Source: Amycolatopsis sp. NBC_01488
GTDB lineage: Bacteria; Actinomycetota; Actinomycetes; Mycobacteriales; Pseudonocardiaceae
Length of the DNA: 64,000 nucleotides
Assembly: GCF_036227105.1 (NCBI RefSeq)
Contig: NZ_CP109434.1
Location: 6,296,501 to 6,360,500, forward strand
Reading direction: 5' to 3'
In this document: positions 42,735-49,931 of the stretch, piece by piece
Layout of the letters: each line of letters starts with the position of its first letter
Position numbering within the stretch: the stretch's first letter is position 1
Position numbers and translations under genes: made by a program
The notes under the pieces: model-generated
What the model was told of the DNA's origin: nothing
The model's database searches: none
The model's input: only the letters and a program-made list of their open reading frames with translations

Positions 42735-44318
42735 ATGAGCTCCAGATCCTTCGCGCACCGGTTCGCCGTCGGGGCGGCGGTCGTCGGCACGGCCCTCGCG
42801 GCGATGTTCGGCTCGATCGCGCCGGCTTCGGCCGCCGTCCCGCCGGGCACCCTCGGCACCCTCACCCTGAGCCCGGCCACGGGCTTCGACACGACCGCGG
42901 GCGTCGCCACGACGTCGGCGGGCTGCCCGGACACCTCGGACGCGTACTACATGTACGTCTACGGCCCCGGCGGCTTCACGAACGGTCTCATCGCCACGAC
43001 CACCAGCAGCGTCAACTTCTCCACCACGGCGGGCTTCCCGATCCAGCAGGGCCTGTCGTTCAAGGACATCGCGCTGGACAACAGCACCACCGTCCAGCCG
43101 GGCCAGTACACCCTGGTGGCCAGCTGCGTCGACTCGTTCTCGCAGCAGGTGATGGGCACCTTCACCAAGGACATCTGGTTCACCGACGCCACGCACTACC
43201 AGGGCACCGACCCGAACGCGCCGGTCACCACGGCGACGTCGCTCGCGGTCTCCCCGGCGTCCCCGGTCACCCAGGGCAGCCCGGTCACCCTCACCGCGAC
43301 GGTGACGCCGGCTTCCGCGGGCGGCACCGTCCAGTTCAAGGACGGCGCGGCCAACCTCGGCAGCCCGGTCGCCGTCTCCGGCGGCACCGCGGCGCTCACC
43401 ACCTCGGCGCTGGGCACCGGCAGCCACTCGCTGACCGCGGTCTTCACCGGCGGCTCGGCGAACGTCGCCGGCTCGACGTCGCAGGCGGTGACCTTCCAGG
43501 TCAACGCCCCGGTCGCGACGCCGACCACGACCGCGCTCTCGGTCACCCCGAGCGGCACGGCCGCGCAGTACAGCTCGGTGACGCTGAACGCCTCGGTCAC
43601 GCCCGCGGGCGCGGCCGGGTCGATCCAGTTCACCGACGGCGGCGCGAACCTGGGCAACCCGGTCGCGCTGTCCGGCGGCACGGCTTCGCTGTCGTCGTCG
43701 ACGCTGGCGGTGGGCGCGCACACCTTCACCGCGAAGTTCGTGCCCATGAACTCTGCCGCATTCGTGGCGTCGGAGTCCGCGGGCGTGCCGCTGAGCGTGA
43801 CGGCGTTCGCCGGGGTGGCTGCCTCGGAGAACATCACCACCACCGTCACCGCCGGTGCGTTGCTGATCAGCGTGGCCAACCAGAACGTCACGCTGCCGTC
43901 GCCGGTCATGCTGCCCGACGCCTCGATGCTGCAGACCTCGGGCAACCTGAACCCGGTCACCGTCACCGACACCCGGGCGGGCAACCCCGGCTGGAACGTC
44001 TCCGGCCAGGCGACCGACTTCGGTGACGGCGCTTCGCACGCGATCAACGCCGGCAACCTCGGCTGGACGCCGTCCATCGTGGACAAGGTCGCGGCGCAGA
44101 ACATCACCGCGGGTCCGGCCGTCAACCCGGCCGCGGCGATCGCCCCGGGCACGGCCGCTCCGGCGGGCGCGGGTCTCGCGGGCTCCCGCACCCTGGCCAC
44201 CGCCGCCGCGAACGGCGGCAACGGCACGGCGCACCTGACCGCCGGGCTTTCGCTCAACGTGCCGACGTCGACCGTCGCCGGCACCTACACCTCGGTACTG
44301 ACCCTCACCGCCATCTGA
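42735..44318 (+). CDS. Secreted surface protein: shared Cys domain, two Ig-like repeats, WxL-like C-terminus
   Basis: A 527-aa exported protein (signal ends near ASA). Residues about 35-160 form a domain shared with the proteins at 45445 and 46166 (GTLTLSPATG, a GCP cysteine, then SCVDSFSQ). Two Ig-like repeats follow, each with the pattern TVQFKDGAANLG...GSHSLTAVFTG. The last about 150 residues have GNPGWNVSGQATDF and end TYTSVLTLTAI, like the WxL domain of Gram-positive wall-binding proteins. A DUF916-type partner is encoded next door. It is probably non-covalently attached to peptidoglycan; the WxL match is loose. Confidence 0.75.
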   Translation: MSSRSFAHRFAVGAAVVGTALAAMFGSIAPASAAVPPGTLGTLTLSPATGFDTTAGVATTSAGCPDTSDAYYMYVYGPGGFTNGLIATTTSSVNFSTTAGFPIQQGLSFKDIALDNSTTVQPGQYTLVASCVDSFSQQVMGTFTKDIWFTDATHYQGTDPNAPVTTATSLAVSPASPVTQGSPVTLTATVTPASAGGTVQFKDGAANLGSPVAVSGGTAALTTSALGTGSHSLTAVFTGGSANVAGSTSQAVTFQVNAPVATPTTTALSVTPSGTAAQYSSVTLNASVTPAGAAGSIQFTDGGANLGNPVALSGGTASLSSSTLAVGAHTFTAKFVPMNSAAFVASESAGVPLSVTAFAGVAASENITTTVTAGALLISVANQNVTLPSPVMLPDASMLQTSGNLNPVTVTDTRAGNPGWNVSGQATDFGDGASHAINAGNLGWTPSIVDKVAAQNITAGPAVNPAAAIAPGTAAPAGAGLAGSRTLATAAANGGNGTAHLTAGLSLNVPTSTVAGTYTSVLTLTAI

Positions 44319-44322
44319 TCAC

Positions 44323-44418
44323 CCGGGTCTCCGGCAACGCGGTCGTGAGTGAGAAACAGGGTTAGAACACTGTTTCTCACTCACGACAACGGCGGCAGAA
44401 GCCTTGCCGGAGACCCGG
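44323..44418. repeat. Nested perfect inverted repeats (hairpin within hairpin)
   Basis: Inner arms of 18 bp, 44342-44359 and 44370-44387 (GTCGTGAGTGAGAAACAG and its complement), surround a 10-nt loop that itself has GTT/AAC. Outer arms of 15 bp, 44323-44337 and 44404-44418 (CCGGGTCTCCGGCAA and its complement), enclose it. It lies between two surface-protein genes and can act as a terminator or mRNA-stability element. The A-rich inner sequence is unlike the surrounding DNA and suggests a dispersed repeat. Confidence 0.9.
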
Positions 44419-44447
44419 TTCCACCCCTGCCTCCCGAAGGGATTCCG

Positions 44448-45461
44448 ATGCGCTTAGCCGTCCTGGCCGCCGCGTTCCTGCTCGCGTTCGCGCCGTCGGC
44501 CGCTGCCCAGACCCCCGCTCCGCCGCCGGCCGCGGGCGACCAGCGGGTGACCTTCGGGGTCCGCCCGGCCACCGCGACCGCACCGGACAACCGCGCGAGC
44601 TTCGGCTACAGCGCCACTCCGGGCGCCGTCGTGAAGGATTTCGTCGCGGTGTCCAACGTCGGAACCAATCCGGTGACGCTGAAGATCTACGCCAGCGACG
44701 CCTTCAACACTCCCGAAGGCGGCTTCGACCTGCTCGCCGCGGGCAAGCCATCGGTCGACGTGGGCGCCTGGACCAAGCCGGACAAGGCGAGTGTTTTCCT
44801 GGCCCCGCGGACGGTTTCGATCGTGCCGTTCGCCCTGACCATCCCCGCGAACGCGACCCCGGGCGACCACGCGGCGGGCATCGTCGCCGCGCTGACCACC
44901 GAACAGACGGGCGCGAACGGGCAGAAGGTCGCGGTCGAGCAGCGCGTCGGCGCCCGCGTCTACCTGCGCGTCACCGGCGACCTGACGCCCCGGCTGGCGA
45001 TCACCGGGCTCACCGGGTCGTACGCGGCGACGCCGTTCGGCCGCGGGGACGCGACGGTCAGCTACACCGTCCGCAACACCGGCAACACCCGGTTGTCCGG
45101 CAAGCAGCGCGTCAGCGTGAGCACGCCGTGGGGGTCCACTGTGGACGGGGAGGCACTGCCGCCGATCCCGGAACTCCTGCCGGGTGGGCTGATCAAGGTG
45201 ACCACGACGGTCCGCGGCGTGCTGCCCGCGGGCTGGCTGGACGCCACCGTGCACGTCGATCCGGTACCCGCACCAGGGTTCACCGACCTCGTCCAGCCCG
45301 CCGAAGAGTCCGTGACGCTGAGCGCGGTGCCGTGGGCGGCCCTCGGTGTGTTGGCCGTGCTGCTGCTGGGGATCTTCGCGCTGCTGTTCACGCGGCGCCG
45401 CCGTCGCCGCGGCGCTACCGAGCCGGTGGAGGAGGGGGCCGAACATGCGACGGCGCTTTGA
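44448..45461 (+). CDS. DUF916-like (WxL-partner) membrane-anchored surface protein
   Basis: A 337-aa protein with signal peptide (after PSAAAQ), a DUF916-type domain (FGVRPATATAPDNRASFGYS, then PGAVVKDFVAVSNVGTNPVT and PANATPGDHAAGIVAAL), a second beta domain, and a C-terminal helix with RRRRRR. In Firmicutes, DUF916 proteins bind peptidoglycan and are encoded with WxL proteins; here the WxL-like protein is the preceding gene. ATG 44448 has GAAGGG upstream. Its 3' end overlaps the next gene by 17 bp. Confidence 0.8.
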   Translation: MRLAVLAAAFLLAFAPSAAAQTPAPPPAAGDQRVTFGVRPATATAPDNRASFGYSATPGAVVKDFVAVSNVGTNPVTLKIYASDAFNTPEGGFDLLAAGKPSVDVGAWTKPDKASVFLAPRTVSIVPFALTIPANATPGDHAAGIVAALTTEQTGANGQKVAVEQRVGARVYLRVTGDLTPRLAITGLTGSYAATPFGRGDATVSYTVRNTGNTRLSGKQRVSVSTPWGSTVDGEALPPIPELLPGGLIKVTTTVRGVLPAGWLDATVHVDPVPAPGFTDLVQPAEESVTLSAVPWAALGVLAVLLLGIFALLFTRRRRRRGATEPVEEGAEHATAL

Positions 45462-46149
45462 GATCCTGCTCGCGGTGGCCGCGTTCGGGCTCGTCGCAAC
45501 GCCCGCGGAGGCCGCTCCGCTCGGCGGCCTGGTCATCACCCCGGGCGAGGGGCAGGACGCCGCGACGATCCGGATGCACACCAGCGGCGGCTGCCCCGCG
45601 GACGCCGACGCGTACTTCGCCACCCTGCGCGGCAAGGGGATGCCGGCCGACGGCCAGATCGTCGTCGCGAACACCGACGTCGGGCTGTCGCACACGAGCG
45701 GCTTCGACGTGTTCCTCGCGCAGACGTTGCGGGACTTCGCCGCGGACAACAAGACGACGCTGTCCGGGCAGTACGACATCGCCGTGCACTGCATCGACTC
45801 CTTCAGCCAGCAGAGCAAGGGCGAGTTCACCGCGGCGCTGAGGTTCGACACACCGGTGAAGTACGCGGCGCTCGGCGCCGCGAAGGGCCCTTCCCGGGTG
45901 CCCGAAACAACCGCCGCCACTCCGCAGGCGCCGGGCGCGGGCGCCGGTCCGGTGCCGGGGACGGCCGCGCCGGAGCTGCCGGCCGCGACCACCCCGGCAC
46001 CGGAACCCAGCCGGACTGACGTGGCGGCTGGGAACCCGGCACCGGCCGGGTCGCTGGCCGCGGTGTTCGGCCTCGTCGCCGCCGTGGGCCTGGTGGCCGC
46101 CGTGGTGGCGCTCGCGGCCTGGGTAGTGCGCAGGCGTCGTGTCCAGTAA
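45445..46149 (+). CDS. Secreted, membrane-anchored protein with the shared Cys domain
   Basis: A 234-aa protein with signal peptide (after AEA), a roughly 120-residue domain (GGLVITPGEG, GGCPADADAYF, HCIDSFSQ) related to the proteins at 42735 and 46166, a Pro/Ala-rich linker and a C-terminal helix with RRRR. Two cysteines of the domain are conserved in all three and may form a disulfide. ATG 45445 lies inside the end of the DUF916-like gene after GGAGGAGG. Function unknown. Confidence 0.78.
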   Translation: MRRRFEILLAVAAFGLVATPAEAAPLGGLVITPGEGQDAATIRMHTSGGCPADADAYFATLRGKGMPADGQIVVANTDVGLSHTSGFDVFLAQTLRDFAADNKTTLSGQYDIAVHCIDSFSQQSKGEFTAALRFDTPVKYAALGAAKGPSRVPETTAATPQAPGAGAGPVPGTAAPELPAATTPAPEPSRTDVAAGNPAPAGSLAAVFGLVAAVGLVAAVVALAAWVVRRRRVQ

Positions 46150-46165
46150 CGGAAGGAAGGCTTTC

Positions 46166-47260
46166 ATGCGTAAGCGTCAACTGGCCGTGGCCATCGGCTC
46201 GGCGGCCGCGGCGGGGAGCGTCGTGGTCGCCCTGGTGACTTCGTCATCGGCCTCGGCCGCGCTGCCGCCGCCGGGCAGCCTCGGCACGCTGACGATCGAA
46301 CCGGCGACCGGTACCGCGGCGACCGCACCGGTGGTGCGGACCGCGCAGGGCTGCACGCCGGACTCCGACTCCTACATCGCGCACGTGTTCGGCCCCGGCG
46401 GGTTCGCGGACGGCCTGGTGGCGACGTTCGGGCTGCAGGACGTCAACTTCTCGACCACCCAGGCCTTCCCGGTGCAGTTCACCAAGAGCATGACCGACAT
46501 CGCGACCGACAACAACACGACCGTCGTCGCCGGGACCTACGTGATCCGAGTGTCCTGTGTGGACTCCTTCGCGCAGACGACCACCGGCACGTTCACGACG
46601 AACATGTACTTCACCGACCCCGGCCACTACCAGTCGAACGACCCTTCGGGCGTACCGCCGACCACGACGTCCACCACCAAGGCGTCGGTCAGCACGTCCC
46701 AGCCGCCGACGACGACCTCTACGACCGCACCCACGACGACCACAACGCCGACGACCGCGACGACCACGCCGGTCACCTCCGTCACGACGACCACGAGGAC
46801 GCCGGTCACCTCGGCCACCACGAGCACGACCACGCCGGTCACCTCGACCACGACAACGCCGGCTTCGACGTCGACCACCGCGCCGACCTCGACGACGACC
46901 AGCACCACCAGCACCACCACGCCGTCGACGAGCACCACCACCAGCCGCCCGGCCACGACCACCACCACGAGTACCAGTACGAGCGGCACAGCCACCAGCA
47001 CCAGCACCAGCTCGTCGGCGAGCACCACGACGTCCACCGGCGACAGCACGGCGGAGACCGTCCCGGCCGGCGACGGTTCCGGCGGAACCGGCGCGGGCGC
47101 GGCGCAGTCGGTCGGGACCAGCGTCCCGCAGCGCACCCTCGCCAACACCGGCGTCAACGTCGGCTACCTGCTGCTCCTCGCCGTCGTCCTGCTCGGCGCG
47201 GGCGGTGTGGCGCTGGTCCTCGCCCGGCGGCGCAGGGCGGCCCGGTGGCCGTCGAAGTGA
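46166..47260 (+). CDS. LAxTG-type sortase-substrate surface protein with Thr/Ser-rich stalk
   Basis: A 364-aa protein: signal peptide, the shared Cys domain (GSLGTLTIEPATG, QGCTPDSDSY, SCVDSFAQ), a Thr/Ser/Pro stalk (about residues 165-300, nucleotides about 46660-47060, built of repeated ACGACC-like units), then LANTG at 325-329 followed by a hydrophobic helix and RRRR, a complete sortase sorting signal. LAxTG is the motif expected for class E sortases of high-GC bacteria. It should be covalently linked to the wall. The next gene is sortase-like but lacks catalytic residues. Confidence 0.88.
   Translation: MRKRQLAVAIGSAAAAGSVVVALVTSSSASAALPPPGSLGTLTIEPATGTAATAPVVRTAQGCTPDSDSYIAHVFGPGGFADGLVATFGLQDVNFSTTQAFPVQFTKSMTDIATDNNTTVVAGTYVIRVSCVDSFAQTTTGTFTTNMYFTDPGHYQSNDPSGVPPTTTSTTKASVSTSQPPTTTSTTAPTTTTTPTTATTTPVTSVTTTTRTPVTSATTSTTTPVTSTTTTPASTSTTAPTSTTTSTTSTTTPSTSTTTSRPATTTTTSTSTSGTATSTSTSSSASTTTSTGDSTAETVPAGDGSGGTGAGAAQSVGTSVPQRTLANTGVNVGYLLLLAVVLLGAGGVALVLARRRRAARWPSK
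46660..47060 (+). repeat. Low-complexity Thr/Ser codon repeat
   Basis: Tandem ACC/ACG/AGC-rich units encode the Thr/Ser stalk of the LAxTG protein. Such tracts can change length by slippage. Confidence 0.8.
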
Positions 47261-48120
47261 CCCCGGCGGCCGCACCGCCCGCAGCGGTGCGGCTCGCCGG
47301 GCAGGCGCTGTCGATCGCGGCGGCGTTGATGTTGTGCCTGGTGGCGCAGTTCGGGCTGATCGGCGCCCTGGCCCACAACCGCGACCAGGACCGCGCCTAC
47401 GACGCCTTTCGCGACCAGCTCGCCAACGCCACGGCGCCGGCGGGGGGCCTGGACCGCGACGGGCATCCGCTCGAGCCGGGAACGCCGGTGGCCGTGGTGG
47501 CGATCCCGCGGATCGGCCTGCGCGAGGTCGTCGGCGAAGGCACGTCGGCCACGGTGCTGAAGTCCGGACCGGGCCATCGGCGCGACACCGTCCTGCCCGG
47601 GCAGCCGGGGGTGAGCGTGGTCATGGGCCGCCGGGCCGGCTACGGGGGCCCGTTCGCCGACCTCGGCTCGCTCGCCCACGGCGACTTGATCACCGTGACC
47701 ACCGGACAGGGCAAGCACCAGTTCGAGGTGCTGGGCGTCCGCCGCGCGAACGACCCGCAACCCGTCGCGCCCGCGAAGGGGCAGGGGAGGCTCACGCTGA
47801 TCACCGCGGACGGGCCGCCCTACCTGCCCAGTGACGTCCTCCGCGTCGACGCGCGGCTGCTCACCCCGGCCGTGGCGGCCGCGGGCACGGTGCCCGGGTT
47901 CGCGCTGCCCGGCCGGGAGCAGGCGCTGGAAGGCGACGCGTCGGCGCTCGTGCCGCTCGTGGTCTGGGGTCTGTTGCTCGCGCTCGCCGCGGCCGCCGTG
48001 GTGTTCGTGCACCAGCGCGTGGGCCGGTGGCACGCGTGGGTGATCGGGGTGCCCGTGCTCGGCGCCCTCGGGGTGACCGTGGCCGATCAGGCGGCGTCCC
48101 TGCTGCCGAACCTGCTGTGA
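47245..48120 (+). CDS. Sortase-like membrane protein lacking catalytic His and Cys
   Basis: A 291-aa protein with one N-terminal and two C-terminal membrane helices, as in class C/E sortases. The sortase fold is visible: VSVVMGRRAGYGGPFADLGSL matches the 'GHR..GGPF..L' segment, but the catalytic His is Arg (G-R-R). RLTLITADGP matches 'TLxTC', but the catalytic Cys is Ala. It should therefore not catalyse transpeptidation; a scaffold or substrate-holding role is possible. GTG 47245 overlaps the end of the LAxTG gene by 16 bp, so the two are coupled. Confidence 0.82.
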   Translation: MAVEVTPAAAPPAAVRLAGQALSIAAALMLCLVAQFGLIGALAHNRDQDRAYDAFRDQLANATAPAGGLDRDGHPLEPGTPVAVVAIPRIGLREVVGEGTSATVLKSGPGHRRDTVLPGQPGVSVVMGRRAGYGGPFADLGSLAHGDLITVTTGQGKHQFEVLGVRRANDPQPVAPAKGQGRLTLITADGPPYLPSDVLRVDARLLTPAVAAAGTVPGFALPGREQALEGDASALVPLVVWGLLLALAAAAVVFVHQRVGRWHAWVIGVPVLGALGVTVADQAASLLPNLL

Positions 48121-48130
48121 GGAGACTGCC

Positions 48131-48934
48131 GTGACGATGCTGCTGCCTTCGGTCGAGGAGGCCACCGCGATCGAGGCGCGGGAGGTGTCCGCGTGGTTCG
48201 GCGAGCGGAAGGTCCTCGACCGCGTCTCGCTGCACATGCCACCGTCCTCGGTCACCGCGCTCATCGGCCCGTCCGGCTGCGGCAAGTCGACGTTCCTGCG
48301 CATCCTGAACCGGATGCACGAGCTCGTGCCCGGCGCGACCCTGGCCGGCGAGGTGCTGCTCGCCGGCGACGACATCTACGCCTCGTCGTGGAAGCTGACC
48401 GACGCGCGCCGCCGCATCGGCATGGTGTTCCAGAAGCCGAACCCGTTCCCCGCCATGTCCATCTACGACAACGTGACGGCCGGCCTGAAGCTCACCGGCA
48501 CCAAGGTGAAAGCGGCGGACCGCGACGACCTCGTCGCCGAATGCCTGACCAAAGCGGGCCTGTGGAAGGAAGTCCGCGACCGGCTCCGGCAGCCCGGCGG
48601 CGCGTTGTCGGGCGGCCAGCAGCAGCGGCTGTGCATCGCCCGCGCGCTCGCCGTCCGCCCCCAGGTGTTGCTGATGGACGAGCCGTGCTCCGCCCTCGAC
48701 CCGACGTCCACCCGCCGGATCGAGGAGACGATCGAGGACCTCAGCGGCGAGGTGACGATCGTGATCGTCACCCACAACATGCAGCAGGCACAGCGGGTTT
48801 CGGCCCAATGCGCGTTCTTCCTCGCCGAGGAGGGAGCCCCGGGGGTGATCGTCGAAGCTGGGCCGACCCGGACCGTGTTCGACCACCCTGGTGACTCGAG
48901 GACGGCCGACTACGTCCACGGCCGGTTCGGCTGA
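48131..48934 (+). CDS. pstB: Phosphate ABC transporter ATPase PstB
   Basis: A 267-aa ABC ATPase with Walker A GPSGCGKST, signature LSGGQQQR and Walker B LLMDEPCSALDP. FQKPNPFPAMSIYDNV is the PstB-typical Q-loop region. It powers the PstC-PstA channel. It follows the sortase-like gene by 10 bp, so the importer genes bracket the surface genes. GTG 48131 is preceded by GGAG; ATG 48137 is possible. No PhoU gene is in the window. Confidence 0.93.
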   Translation: MTMLLPSVEEATAIEAREVSAWFGERKVLDRVSLHMPPSSVTALIGPSGCGKSTFLRILNRMHELVPGATLAGEVLLAGDDIYASSWKLTDARRRIGMVFQKPNPFPAMSIYDNVTAGLKLTGTKVKAADRDDLVAECLTKAGLWKEVRDRLRQPGGALSGGQQQRLCIARALAVRPQVLLMDEPCSALDPTSTRRIEETIEDLSGEVTIVIVTHNMQQAQRVSAQCAFFLAEEGAPGVIVEAGPTRTVFDHPGDSRTADYVHGRFG

Positions 48935-48950
48935 GCCGTCGCCTCGAAGT

Positions 48951-49505
48951 TCAGTGGGGCGAGATCAGGTCCGCCGGGCGCAGGGTCAGTGCGTAGGGCT
49001 CGGTGAGGGTGACGGCCTCGTCGTCGTGGCCTTCGGCGGCCAGGACGTAGGTGTCGCCGTCGAGGCGGAAGCAGCTCAGGCTCGGCACGCGGGGGTCGAT
49101 CACCCAGTAGAACGGGCAGCCGGCCGCGGCGAGCCGGGCGGGCTTGAGGTAGAGGTCGATGTGCTGACTGGACGGCGAGACGACTTCGACGGCGAGGACC
49201 GGCACCCCGACGAGCGCTCGGTCGGTGAACGTGTCGCGGCGTCCGACGACGACGTCCGGGATGAGCACGGTGTGGTCGTCGAGCACGACGTCCAACGGAG
49301 CGGGCAGGACCTCGCAGTCCGCGGGGCAGAGCGGGGTCAGCGCGGCGAGCAGGCGCGCGACCACCCTCTGGTGCAGTGGACGCGGGGACGGGCTCACTAG
49401 GAGGGTCCCGTCCACCAGTTCGTAACGGCGGCGTTCATCGGTGATCAGCTCCAGGTCCCGACGGGTGAGACGGTCTCCGTGTGCGAACATCGGGACTGTC
49501 TCCAT
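48951..49505 (-). CDS. Uma2-family (DUF820) nuclease-fold protein
   Basis: A 184-aa protein with the Uma2 PD-(D/E)XK-like pattern: IPDVVV, then LAVEVVSPSSQHIDLYLKPARLA, and YWVIDP. Family members are common in actinomycetes and cyanobacteria; their role is unclear. ATG 49505 has GGGGG upstream; an in-frame extension to 49769 has no Uma2 similarity and is not included. It converges with pstB, 16 bp apart. Confidence 0.82.
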   Translation of the reverse strand: METVPMFAHGDRLTRRDLELITDERRRYELVDGTLLVSPSPRPLHQRVVARLLAALTPLCPADCEVLPAPLDVVLDDHTVLIPDVVVGRRDTFTDRALVGVPVLAVEVVSPSSQHIDLYLKPARLAAAGCPFYWVIDPRVPSLSCFRLDGDTYVLAAEGHDDEAVTLTEPYALTLRPADLISPH

Positions 49506-49931
49506 GCTGCCCCCAGCGTCGGGCCGGACGGGAATCGACCAGCCCAGGGTAGTGGGGTACCGCGCGCAGCGCGAACCGCCGCTCGGTGAGCGATCCGGCC
49601 CGACCGGACCAGTCCCCGTCCGGGTGCCGCGGTGATGATCGTCACGATGCGTGCGGCTGGCGTTCCGGCGCCGCCCGAACAGAGCAGAATGACTCATGAA
49701 TGCGGCCGTTGGAGTGCATTCGAACAATTCTTTACGCCGCAATTCCGTGGCCTTCTGTCGGATACTCATCGATCATCTCCTGGACTTCTGACCAGCGACG
49801 ATGTCACGATGAAAGCACGAAACAGGGTACTCGGTCGGGTCCGCAATCGCTGTTCAGGCTAATTTAACCGGCGCGGCACCGGCGCGCATTATCCTGAACG
49901 GAGGCTGTTTCACCGAAGGGCCGGTGACCAC
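49506..49931. other. Intergenic region of lower GC
   Basis: This 426-bp gap lies between the divergent Uma2 and DUF6119 genes. Its right half is notably AT-richer than its surroundings. TATCCT at 49890-49895 could be a -10 element for the DUF6119 gene, without a clear -35. Two open frames across it show no recognisable protein. Confidence 0.5.

Noticed and set aside
46660..47060. CRISPR-like repeat array
   Set aside because: The repetition is codon-level Thr/Ser coding sequence without regular spacers.
49632..49862. 76-codon open frame in the AT-richer gap
   Set aside because: No ribosome site and no recognisable motif.
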